DNA of 64,000 nt from Microglena sp. YARC (taxonomy: Eukaryota; Chlorophyta; Chlorophyceae; Chlamydomonadales; Chlamydomonadaceae), in contig CM039463.1 of the NCBI GenBank assembly GCA_022414725.1, positions 92,970,168 to 93,034,167 of the forward strand, read 5' to 3'. Positions 54,341 to 64,000 of the stretch are shown here, one piece after another. Within the stretch, counting starts at the first letter, position 1. Every line of letters begins with the position of its first letter. The notes under the pieces were generated by a model, which ran no database searches, was not told the DNA's origin, and saw only the letters and a list, made by a program, of their open reading frames with translations. The position numbers and the translations under genes are program-made.

Positions 54341-56264
54341 GATAAATGCTAAGCTTGTGAGCGATACCCTCGCTTGTGGACATAGGATAAATGATAACCT
54401 TGTGAGGGGATGTCAACAGCTGAACTCTGAACGGGGGGTATGAACTGATCTGATAACCTCTTGCTCCACTGATATCAGCATTATGATCTGATCTGCCGCT
54501 GATCTGCATTATGATCTGATTTGCACACTGATCTGCATAAATCTCAGTACCGCTATTTTATGCAGACCACCATGCAATGGTCACATTGACCCTCATGCAC
54601 ATGCAGATCCCCAGCACTTGTGAGCGATACCCTCGCTTGCTGAATACATCTGCATGTCACATAATTGTCTTTGAACTGATCTGCAGCCACTCTGATAGAC
54701 AGCTTCCCTGATCTGCAGCCGCCATGATCTGCAGCTTCCCTGATCTGCAGCCATCCTAGTCTTTTCTGCCGCAGTCATGGTTACACTCACCTCATATGAA
54801 TGATTACTCCACAGCCCCTACCCAGCAGCTCCCCACTGTTCCCATGATGAGCTCTGTAACCTGACAGAAGCACAAGCCAGAAGAGAGATGGACCTCCTGC
54901 TAGACCAAGCCAGAACCTCATATGAGAATCCATTTCCTGTTGATGGACAGGGGTCCTGCACCCAGCATGAGCTCTCCCAAGCCCTTAGATTTGACCAGTG
55001 GATTCCCTCATCTACTTTCCCCTCCCCTGATCAGCCCCTAGGTCATGTCAACATGAACACCTACCCAGTCCATTTCCTGAACAACTCTGGCCTCTCCAGA
55101 ACCAAGTTTGGAACCCTGCCCTTTTAGCTGCTGAAATGTTCAAGTTCCCCAGCAGACAGATGCACAACAGCCCCTTCTCAGTCTGTGGACCCCTCCTCAA
55201 GCATGTCAACAGATTGCAGCACATGGTCCACATATACCCCACTATCTCCACAGCTGACAGGCCCACCATTCAGTGGGCCATTTGCCTACAAGCAGCCATG
55301 GTCCAAGCCCATGCAAGGTACTGATTTCCTGGCCCAAGATGCTCATGCACCCCATCAGCTGTGTGAATCCTGGGGGCAGAGTCATATGTGTCAACAACCT
55401 CAGCATGCACTGGATCCCAATGGATTTCACATTCATCAACATGCTGGACACCCCAAGGATGTCTAGAAAATCTTTCTCCACCCTCCTGCAGAAACTCCAC
55501 ACCCAGCTGGACCTTGATGGATACCCAGCATCTGGTACCTAACTATGCTTTAGTCTATTCCTCATTCTTGTTTTAGCCATGAACACTCTAAGATTAATGT
55601 GATGCTTTGTACTGCCCCATGTACTGCTGTCCCTTTGTGTTAGAGTCCCTCTCTTAGCTTTTGCAGTATGTCTGCAGATTCTCTAATTTAGTGTAATCCC
55701 AAATTATGGGGGGAATCATCCCTGTCTGACAGCCATCCTGGCTAGCAGCCCCACTGCATTCACTGGCAGCTACCTGGCAACTTCTCTTGTGCTGTAGCCT
55801 GTCTCCTATGCAGCCCTGACTCATCAGTATAGCCCATAGTTTCCCCATAGTATCAGTCTGCAGATTCTGAATTAATGCTACCTTATAGATGACATTGGAA
55901 GTACCTCAGCATATCTCTCCATCTGGATTGATACATGAGCCAGCGGGGGACGTCTACCTTAAAGAAGTTGTTTACAGCCAGTCAGCCCTTCATGCCATCT
56001 AAGTTCCCTCTCATGCTTTTACACTGCAGCCTTCCTGCCCTCTGCTACCCTAGCAGACTGACATTGATCTGAATATCCCTGCTCTTAATGTGCCGTGCCC
56101 CCTTGGACCCTGTCCCAAATAATTTATTATTATTTACAGCTTCTCCTGCCAGCCGTTAGCATATCTAAATAGCTCTGTCAGCCTTTATACTCCTATATTT
56201 TCTTTATGCCCCTCAGCTAATTCCAGGGATTCTTGTATCCAAGAATACCTTGAATTGGGGGGGA
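54341..56264 (+). other. Outer element interior, decayed frames
   Basis: Short repeats of CTGATCTGCAG and GAGCGATACCCTCGCTTGTG (54,355-54,375 and 54,621-54,641) are present. Protein-like stretches occur at 54,888-55,127 (SQALRFDQWIPSSTFPSPDQ) and 55,273-55,542 (NNLSMHWIPMDFTFINMLDT). They may be a second region of the same Gag-like protein, but no family is recognised. No RT, integrase or RNase H motif was found. Confidence 0.5.
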
Positions 56265-56484
56265 TGTTATTGTCCGTTGCGTCGGACACTGAGTTGGCAT
56301 AGCGCACGCGTGGTCCTGTGGCTCCAGGACCCGGGTTGCCTGCCGCCAGGCCATAGGCTAGCTATGGCCTGCACGTGTCTTCGGAATCTTCCTGAAGACT
56401 TCCTTTTCTATATAGCCGCACGAGTTGCGATGATCAGCTATCTGCTCTTCAGTCTTCACTGTGTAACAACTCTATCGATTGAAA
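56265..56484 (+). repeat. Outer element 3' LTR
   Basis: 220 bp. It differs from the 5' LTR at about four positions (TTCGG for TTTGG, GAAG for AAAG, GATCAGC for GATAAGC, TTCAGTC for TTCACTC), roughly 2% divergence. It is followed by TSD TAATG. Confidence 0.92.
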
Positions 56485-56889
56485 TAATGAGACCAACATC
56501 TGGAGGCGTGCAGCCAAGTGTAGGCCGGGGAATCAGTTGTGGGGAGGGAGGGAGTCGAAAGCGACGAACTTTTGTATGTAACTTCGAAGCTCGCAAAAAG
56601 CTGTTTCGAGCAGAAACCAAACCCTAACTGCTTCGACTCTGGGATTGCTCGTGGCCCCCCTCCCCCCTGCCCCCGAGCCCTGCCCCCCCATCAAGCATGG
56701 GGCTGGTCATGGATTCTGATTCCATTGAAGGATGGAAATATCTTGTACAATTTATGCGAACATTTGTGTGACAATGCATTCTGAATTGCACAATTATATT
56801 GTCATCCCATTTGGGATGTTTACAATTAGAATCACAGCAGATCACATAATTACTTTTTCTCTGTAGTACAAACGCAGGCCCCCCTTGTT
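56485..56889. other. Right flank of the retrotransposon complex
   Basis: An open frame of about 46 codons starts at the ATG within the target duplication (MRPTSGGVQPSVGRG...). It is unrecognised and could be chance. A C-rich stretch lies near 56,655-56,690. Confidence 0.3.
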
Positions 56890-57225
56890 AGGGGTTCAGT
56901 TCATCAGTGCTTTTTCGCCGTAGCCCCTCCTGTCATGGTTTGGCAAGTCCCTTAAGCCTATTTGATCTACCCCTGGACTGTAATAACATACACCCTCTAA
57001 CAAACTCCCGATTGCAACACCTACTGTCACAAGCACCACACAAGGATGACACCACGATCCTTCCCCATCACCAGTATGTATGTCAGTCCCGGGGTAGGCA
57101 AAATAGGCCAAAGGGACTTGCCCAACCGTGGTAGGAAGGCCTTAAGAAAAGAACATTGATGAGCTGGATCCCAAACAATCGTTTTACCGGTGGGGGCCCT
57201 GAGTTCATGCTATGGTGATCATTTA
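56890..57225. mobile_element. Foldback element with long inverted arms
   Basis: The left arm GGGGTTCAGTTCATCAG, TGGCAAGTCCCTTAAGCCTA and CCCCTGGACTG is complemented at the right by CAGTCCCGGGGTAGGC, ATAGGCCAAAGGGACTTGCC and ACATTGATGAGCTGGATCCC. The pairing covers ~90 bp per arm with mismatches. The extra right-hand part (AACAATCGTTTTACCGG...) matches the copies at 9,895-9,965 and 14,585-14,650. Half-copies elsewhere in the window show that it is a family. Confidence 0.75.
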
Positions 57226-57499
57226 ACCCCATCACCAGAATCCAGGATGTTAGCCGTTTGTCTACTGGTACTTGTCACCATTCATCGCTTCCCTTACCCC
57301 CCAGGATGAAGGATTTGATTGGATTGTGAAATGATTTTCCAACCAGCTCTGAGCTGCTCACCCATCTTGCCATCACCAAGGCCAAGTTCCCCCGTGCGAT
57401 ACCCTCGGACACCAGGGAGCCAACTATGCGGAACCTAGGATCAGGTCCCGCATCCCCTAGGATTTAAACCCTTGGCACACTCATCATGTCCTCCACAGC
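57226..57499. other. No gene recognised; 3' flank of the Gln/His-rich gene
   Basis: Unique sequence. No exon was identified. CCATCACCAG is duplicated around 57,066 and 57,230. Confidence 0.4.
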
Positions 57500-60488
57500 T
57501 CATCTAGGTAGACCTTGCAATTTTGCACTCTCCTCAGCCACATATATCTGTATCCTGTCAGACATCGACAGAAAATGCTGTTGCTGCTGTTGCTGTTCAG
57601 CCTGTGACAAATGCTGTAGCATTTCATCATCAACAGAGCTACCAGGTGAGTTGGCTAGTTGACTTGCTACCAACTTAGTGTGCTGAGCTGAAGTTAGGTA
57701 AGTCTCAGACTGCGTGGAAGATGAAGGCGGGGGGCTTTGAGTGCCATGCACATGCTCTTACTGTTGTTGCTGTTGCTGCTGCTGCTGCTGTTCAGCATGT
57801 GACAAATGCTGGGGCGTAACAACATCAACAGAGCTACCAGCTGGGTTGGCTAGTTCATTTCTTACTAATTCAGTGTGCCAATCTGAAGTTAGGTAAGTCT
57901 CAGACTGTGTGGAAGATGAAGGCGGTGGGCTTTGAGTGCCATGCACATGCTCGTACTGTTTTTGCTGTTGCTGTTGCTGCTGCTGCTGCTGCTGCTGCTG
58001 TTCAGCATGTGACAAACGCTGGGGCGTTACAACATCAACAGAGCTACCAGCTGAGTTGGCTAGTTGACTTGTTACCAAGTCAGTGTGCTGAGCTGAAGTT
58101 AGGGAAGTCTCAGACTGTGTGGAAGATGGAGGCGGTGGGCTTTGGGTGTCATGCACATGCGCATCAGGTTGTTGCTGTCGCTGCTGCTGCTGTTCAGCCT
58201 GTGACAAATGCTGGGGCGTAACAAAATCAACAGAGCTACCAGCTGAGTTGGCTAGTTCATTTCTTACCAACTCAGCGTTCTGATCTGAAAGTGGGTACGT
58301 CTCAGACTGTGTGGAAGATGGAGGCGGTGGGCTTACAGTGTCATGCACATGCGCATCAGGTTGCTGCTGTTGCTGCTGTTCAGCCTGTGACAAACGCTGG
58401 GGCATTTCAACATCAACAGAGCTACCAGCTGAGTCGGCTCGTATATTTCTAATGAACTCAGCAAGCTGAGCTGCCGTTAGGTAAGTCTCAGACTGCGCGG
58501 AAGAAGGAAGCCATGTCTGCACATGTTGAGCATCTTGGTGTGGCAGCTGGTTCTGGATACTCTCAGCCTGTTGGTGAGGTAGCTGGTGTTGCATACGCTC
58601 AGCCTGTTGGTGTGGCAGCTGGTGCTGGATGCTCTCAGCCTCTTGGTCTGGCAGCCGTGCATGTACATGTTGAGCCTGTTGGTGTGGTAGCTGGTTGGGC
58701 ATACGTTCAGACTGCTGGTGTGGTAGCTGGTGTTGCATACTCTCAGCCTCTTGGTCTGGCAGCCGTGCACGTACATGTTCAGCATCTTGTTGTAGCAGCT
58801 GGTTGGGCATATGTCCAGCCTGTTGGTGTGGGCGTTGTGCCTGCACATGCTGAGCCTGTTGTTTTGGCTGAACATGTTGGTGCGCCTGTTGGTGTGCCTG
58901 GACATGCTGGTGTGCCTGTTGGTGTGCCTGGACATGTTGGTGTGCCTGTAGGTGTGCCTGGACATGCTGGTGTGCCTGTTGGTGTGCCTGGACATGCTGG
59001 TGTGCCTGTTGGTGTGCCTGGACATGCTGGTGTGCCTGTTGGTGTGCTTGGACATGCTGGTGTGCCTGTTGGTGTGCCTGGACATGCTGGTGTGGCCGTT
59101 GTGACTGAAGATGTTCAGTCTCATGGTCTGGCAGCTGGTGTTGAACATGTTGAGCTGCTTGTTGGTATGGCAGCTGTGAGTGCACAGCTTCAGCCAAATT
59201 GGTAGCATCTTCTTGCAAATGTGGCCCATCCCAAACCTCATCTCCGCTCCTGCCCACAGCCCTCTCATCAACTCCCCCGCTCATCAGCTGAACCTGCATC
59301 TGTCCCTCACTTGTGCATACCTCAGCCACATCTCCATTCTCTGCCTGTGCTGTAGCAGTCATAAGCTGAACCTGCATCTGGCCCTCACTTGTTGACACCT
59401 CAGGCCAGTCTCCATCCTCTGAGTGTGCTGTGAAGAAGCTTGATTGTGAGCAAGATGTGCCTAGGGAGGGCGCTGGTTGTGCAACCCCGTGTTGAAGTGG
59501 GTCCTCTGGGTCTGGCAGCTGGGACTGTACATGTCTAGCCAAGGTTTTAGGATCTTGTTGGAAGTGTGGCCCATTCCCAACCTCATCGCCGTTCCCGCCA
59601 GCAACCCTCTCATCAGCTTCCTCTCTCATCAGCTGAACGTGCATCTGTCCCTCACTTGTGCATACCTCAGGCACATCTTCATCCTCTGCCTGTGCTATCG
59701 CAGTCATCAGCCGAACCTGCATCTGTCCCGCACTTGTGCACACCTCAAGCACACCTACATCCTCTGCCTGCATTGCCGACAAGCTTGTTTGTGAGAAGGA
59801 TGTGCCGAGGGAGGGCGCTGGCTGTACAATCCCTTCATCAGGTGGGCTTGCGCAAGATGAATTCACGAGCAAGCTGGCCGGTGTGCTTGGTGTTGCTGAG
59901 TAGCAGGGTACATCAGGGTGACTGCAACTACTGCATGCACTGCTGCAAGATGAGACAAGCTCAGTAGATCCAACACCGGCCTGTGATCCTTGATATGGCA
60001 GAGCCCTATTACCGAGCAAGCTGGCCGGTGTGGTTGTTGTAGCTGAGTGGCAGGGTACAGCATGGTGCCTGCTACTACTGCGCACACTGCTGCAAGGTGA
60101 GACAAGCTCAGTAGCTCCCACACCAGCCTGTGAATCTTGGATTGTACGAAGTTTCTTCTGGCGCTCAGGCCTAGAGGAGAGGCTGAATCCTGTCTCCATT
60201 TCTGACACTGTCATCTCCTGCGCATGATGCCTGCGCATCCAGTTGCGCAAACGCGTGGCTCGTTCAGCACAGGCCATGTATTGCCCCTGGTCCATAAGGG
60301 ACCAAAAAGGTACATTGGGATATTGTCCTTGCACTCGTTTACTCAGATATCGGACGCGTTCACTAATATTGACATCGGTCTTATGTTCATCGACCAGATG
60401 AAATTCATCCAATACTTTGACGAAAAGTTCATAGGCTGATACCTCCGCGCCGTCTAGCGGTAGCTGCATCAGGACCAAAGCCTCCAGC
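57500..60488 (-). CDS. Gln/His-rich tandem-repeat protein, function unknown
   Basis: An open frame runs from about 60,488 to a TAA at about 57,758, then continues in frame for 84 more codons to a stop at 57,500. The first ATG is at 60,469; the frame extends upstream to a plausible acceptor (CCCTCTCTGTTCAG), so an earlier exon is possible. The first ~95 residues are globular (SERVRYLSKRV, NVPFWSLMDQGQYMACAERA). The rest is nested repeats: two to three ~50-residue Ser/Pro/Ala blocks; TSEGQMQVQLM blocks; about nine HQQAHQHVQA units (58,870-59,100); AESMQHQLPHQQ units; and five to six ~75-residue blocks, each ending in a polyGln run of up to about 13. It resembles low-complexity regulatory or adhesion proteins, but I cannot name a family. 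Confidence 0.6.
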
Positions 60489-61630
60489 CTGAACAGAGAG
60501 GGTTATATATATTAGGGGATGAATTGGTTTCGGAGGTCAGACTTGTTCTCAGACGAAATCTCCCAGATCATCCCCAGAATGCCGCATTTCCCACACAGTA
60601 GTGGGAGAAATGGAGTATTCAGACGCGCGACGCAGGATTCCGCAGGACGCCTTCATATTTCAAATATCTGTAAACCCCCGGGCAAAACCAGAAGTAACCA
60701 CCGCCAGTGTTTCTAGCAGTACTGTCCTGCCCGGTATTTAATCAAGTGCACAGTCACCGGGGGCACTAAAATTTTGGTGCCCCAAGCTGCCTAAGCCTCG
60801 ATCTTTACCAGCTTTTTGAGTTCCCACCACCATCCCTCTGTCCCACAGGAGTTATATCTTCCAGAAGCTACCAGAGCCTCCCAGGGGAAGTGACTCTGTT
60901 ATTATTTGACAGTAGCGACTCTATTGGTAGTAGCACAAAGACAGACCTGAACAGTCTGGACTTACAAGCTAGATAGTGCAGTTGACTTTATTTAATGGTA
61001 AAAGCTGATAAGACCAGTAAAGCCAGCCATTGTTGTGATGTACCCCCTAATTAAGGGAAATATCGCACACAGAGCTAAAACCTTACAAGGCCCAGCATAC
61101 ACCTTAAATATGTCTACTAGCACTTGTACCAATGGGGGCCCCATCTGAAAGATCGCTGGACCTCTCGGGCAGTGTCTCAATGTCCAGCAAGCAGGCCCCC
61201 TACTTTTGCAAATATAGTACTGACAATGATGAATCCTGCATGTGCTTATTTCCTAAACCCTTAAGGGTAAATGATATGTATTGGAAATATGAAAAGCACT
61301 GTAAAGGAATCTGAGTCAACCGTCTGAATTCTCAGATTTCAAGCCAAATTTGAGGTACAAAGTCCGTAGTTCGACATTTTTCGAAACCCAACTCCCAAAT
61401 CATCCCCTGAATTGATAGTGAGGTAGAGATAAGGAGATATACAATTCACTATGAGGTTCCTCTCTATGATATTATTTCACTGCTTGAACTGCAACTGGAA
61501 AGGTTGAAAATAGATCAGCCAGATTATGAGCTACACAGGAAATGGATGATGCCATGAATTGGCAGCAACTGGGCTGGCGAGCTGATCACATCACATTACA
61601 TTACATTGTCGTAATATTTTGTAGGAGTGG
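60489..61630. other. Intergenic, possible old inverted-repeat element
   Basis: AGGGGATGAATTGGTTTCGG at 60,515 is loosely mirrored by TTTCGAAACCCAACTCCCAA plus ATCATCCCCT near 61,380-61,408. These could be the ends of a ~890-bp element with about 70% matching arms. TATATATAA near 60,502 lies upstream of the Gln/His-rich gene and could serve as its TATA element if there is no earlier exon. Confidence 0.35.
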
Positions 61631-61639
61631 CAACGCCAT

Positions 61640-61720
61640 TCAAACTGAATCCTCGGTGTCGTTGTTTTAAGTCAGGGGACCCACCTCCTGGGGCGAAATT
61701 CCTTTCACAACTAAAAAAAA
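61640..61720 (-). repeat. Dispersed repeat family C, inverted copy
   Basis: On the minus strand it reads TTTTTAGTTGTGAAAGGAAT, TTCGCCCCAGGAGGTGGGTC, then CACCGAGGATTCAGTTTGAA, matching 4,095-4,190. Confidence 0.7.
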
Positions 61721-61899
61721 GTAGGCAGGCCAGTTTTACCCACGAGAAGCCCACTAAAAAATAATCCAGGTGGGTCTTCCAACCATATCCACTTAATCAA
61801 CAGAATGTATATATATGAACATGAATCATATAATGTCCTCTTTGAGAGCATATTTCCTGATGGTGGGGTCTGTTTTTATTCGTAGCTCTCGTCATGTGA

Positions 61900-62105
61900 T
61901 CATAGCTTTTCTTTTCGGCTACAAGGTGGAGCTTCTAGGTAGCTCGCTGAGCCAGCCACTGAGGCAAGCCCCAAGATTTAACAGCACTTGAAAGCAGATT
62001 CTGTCAGCTTCCATGTGCACTACGCTGCTTCATGTTTGGCTACTTAGAATAGCCGGGGAGCTGCCTTGAAACTGCTGCTCGTAGCTGTAAAGAAAAACAA
62101 TGCAT
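61900..62105. mobile_element. ~200-bp MITE with inverted termini
   Basis: The left end CATAGCTTTTCTTTTCGGCT plus ACAAGGTGGAGCTTCTAGGT is mirrored by the right end CTTGAAACTGCTGCTCGTAG plus CTGTAAAGAAAAACAATGCATG. The right end matches 10,190-10,245 (inverse), so that block is a relative. No target duplication was confirmed. Confidence 0.6.
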
Positions 62106-62424
62106 GTGATCCTGGGGTTTGTTCTTAACTGTCCATAATTTATTTCTGAAACTATATTAGAGCAGGAACTTGCAGGAACACATGCAGAGTCCTAATGGTC
62201 AGACTCACTTGAAACCGTCCAGGCTGCGAAATCCCGAACACTTGAGCTTCAGTACCTTGAGAGCTTTCACAGCTGTTAGGGCTGGTAGCTTGTTGCAAAG
62301 ATCCTTGCACTTCCCTTCAAAGGCACTCTCATCCTCATGTTCATTGACTGGCTGAAGCATTGAAACGGGATGCAAATCAGATGCAGTTTGGTGAGTTTAC
62401 CCAAAAAAATAAATGGTGCCGGTA

Positions 62425-63224
62425 CGCATTATTACAAGGCGCGAGGTTGAGGGGGCCAGCCTGTTTGCTTGCACTGGGGCCAACCACCAGCATGCAGCAG
62501 TGGCATGGGATGTACATCAGGCCATGTTTGCTTGCACTGGGGCCAACCACCAGCATGCAGCAGTGGCATGGGATGTACATCAGGCCATGTTTGCTTGTAC
62601 TGGGGGCAACCACCAGCATGCAGCAGTGGCATGGGATGTACATCAGGCCATGTTTGCTTGCACTGGGGCCAACCACCAGCATGCAGCAGTGGCATGGGAT
62701 GTACATCAGGACATGTTTGCTTGCACTGGGGCCAACCACCAGCATGCAGCAGTGGCATGGGATGTACAGCAGGCCATGTTTGCTTGCACTGGGGCCAACC
62801 ACCAGCATGCAGCAGTGGCATGGGATGTACATCAGGACATGTTTGCTTGCACTGGGGCCAACCACCAGCATGCAGCAGTGGCATGGGATGTACATCAGGC
62901 CATGTTTGCTTGCACTGGGGCCAACCACCAGCATGCAGCAGTGGCATGGGATGTACATCAGGCCATGTTTGCTTGCACTGGGGCCAACCACCAGCATGCA
63001 GCAGTGGCATGGGATGTACATCAGGCCATGTTTGCTTGCACTGGGGCCAACCACCAGCATGCAGCAGTGGCATGGGATGTAAATCAGGCCATGTTTGCTT
63101 GCACTGGGGCCAACCACCAGCATGCAGCAGTGGCATGGGATGTACATCAGGCCATGTTTGCTTGCACTGGGGCCAACCACCAGCATGCAGCAGTGGCATG
63201 GGATGTACATCAGGCCATGTTTGG
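62425..63224 (+). repeat. 63-bp minisatellite, 12 copies
   Basis: The unit reads TTTGCTTGCACTGGGGCCAA, CCACCAGCATGCAGCAGTGG, CATGGGATGTACATCAGGCC, ATG. Units differ only at a few positions. The unit length is 21 codons without stops, so long frames remain open on both strands (e.g. 240, 271, 301 and 255 codons); none has independent support as a gene. The left edge (GGCGCGAGGTTGAGGGGGCC plus AGCC.GTTTGCTT) is the shared terminus seen at 4,585 and 18,770. Confidence 0.97.
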
Positions 63225-63374
63225 TTAGTTTACAATCATTGCTTATTATCTCGCCTTTAAACGGTTTGTAACGGTATAACACGGATGTAACAATTTCAAT
63301 TTCAATTTCAATCTCGCCTTTGATACAGCCTTACGTGGGTGAGGGTTGGTTGGTTGGATATGCTCGTCAGGTGA

Positions 63375-63500
63375 CTCCCTCACCTGACAAGCATATCCCT
63401 TTACCTACTTGTCTGAAAGGCACATCCCTTTATCTACTTGTCTAAGAAGCATATCCCTTTATCTACTAATCTGAGAAGCACATCCCTTTATCTGCTTGGC
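63375..63500 (+). repeat. ~29-bp minisatellite, four copies
   Basis: Units of AAGCATATCCCTTTATCTAC plus TTGTCTGAG, alternating CATATCCC and CACATCCC. Confidence 0.85.
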
Positions 63501-63627
63501 TGGACTCCTGAAAGTTCATGGATTTAAAAGCATATTGAATAGGCTATATGAGAAGCCTAGTATACGCAGTAAGCATAATTTTGTGCCAAAGGCGGGATAG
63601 TAGAAGGGGCACGACAATCAGCCGTAT

Positions 63628-64000
<373 letters not shown>

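Larger units (their letters stand above)
42287..56484 (+). mobile_element. Outer LTR retrotransposon without reverse transcriptase
   Basis: 220-bp LTRs (42,287-42,506 and 56,265-56,484) start TGTTATTGTCCG, end CGATTGAAA and differ at about four positions. The TSD is TAATG. A purine tract, GAATTGGGGGGGA, sits just before the 3' LTR, which gives plus orientation. With the 9.4-kb inner insertion removed, the element is about 4.8 kb. Its own interior (42,507-43,018 and 52,424-56,264) contains gag-like frames but no integrase, reverse transcriptase or RNase H motif, so it is a non-autonomous (TR-GAG/LARD-like) element that needs another element's enzymes. Confidence 0.9.

Noticed and set aside
42287..56484. 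Single 14-kb autonomous retrotransposon
   Set aside because: Two different LTR pairs (220 bp and 394 bp) with independent borders show nesting; the outer element has no enzymes of its own.
57755..57760. Alternative genetic code with TAA read as an amino acid
   Set aside because: A single TAA in one repeat is better explained by one point change from TAC. The GST gene and the other frames give no independent sign of reassigned stops.
58477..59271. Open frames antisense and out of frame within the Gln/His-rich gene (e.g. a VGVPGHAGVP repeat)
   Set aside because: They are shadows of the 30-bp HQQAHQHVQA-coding repeat; the 906-codon sense frame covers far more and has a non-repeat N-terminus.
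62377..63282. 300-codon Cys/His-rich and Ala/His-rich frames on both strands
   Set aside because: They are different readings of the same stop-free 63-bp minisatellite unit, and no frame is favoured by the variants.

Overview
This is a stretch of eukaryotic nuclear DNA. It has GT-AG introns, tRNA-derived SINEs, LTR retrotransposons with 5-bp target duplications, hAT-like and PIF/Harbinger-like miniature transposons with target duplications, and very abundant simple and minisatellite DNA. No ribosomal RNA gene, bacterial operon or organelle gene was seen. The one clear host gene, a glutathione S-transferase, has GC-rich third positions and an alga/cyanobacteria-like sequence, so a large-genome, repeat-rich microalga (possibly a green alga) is my guess. 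The species is not determined.

Layout. 1-8,700: intergenic, with dispersed repeat copies, a tetranucleotide tract and a 20-bp minisatellite of about 62 copies (4,868-6,115). 8,728-18,056: two almost identical ~4.64-kb units in tandem, each with its own sub-arrays. 18,057-26,148: intergenic, with an 81-bp array, a 25-bp array, a 194-bp hAT-like MITE, a TIR element, a Tourist-like MITE (TSD TAA) with a strong internal hairpin, and a 510-bp hAT-like element (8-bp TSD). 26,149-39,255 (minus strand): a seven-exon glutathione S-transferase gene. Its exons join in frame to 600 nt (199 codons plus stop), and its last exon lies 5.9 kb from the sixth. Its introns contain tandem copies of the gene's own exon/intron boundaries, two SINEs, satellite DNA and several MITEs. 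39,256-42,281: no recognised gene, but a 76-nt near-perfect hairpin. 42,287-56,484: a nested retrotransposon complex. A gag-only, reverse-transcriptase-free LTR element (220-bp LTRs, TSD TAATG) was invaded by a Ty1/copia composite at 43,019-52,423. That composite has two identical 394-bp outer LTRs, a divergent third LTR inside, and two gag-pol blocks, one truncated in integrase. 57,500-60,488 (minus strand): a Gln/His-rich repeat protein gene with an in-frame stop near its 3' end. 60,489-64,000: intergenic, with a MITE, a 63-bp minisatellite and a GATA tract that runs to the window edge.

Only the GST gene and perhaps the Gln/His-rich gene look like cellular genes. The copia block supplies recognisable Gag zinc knuckle, protease, integrase, reverse transcriptase and RNase H segments, but frameshifts break them. 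Everything else is repeat or unexplained DNA. Most long open frames over minisatellites are by-products of stop-free repeat units.
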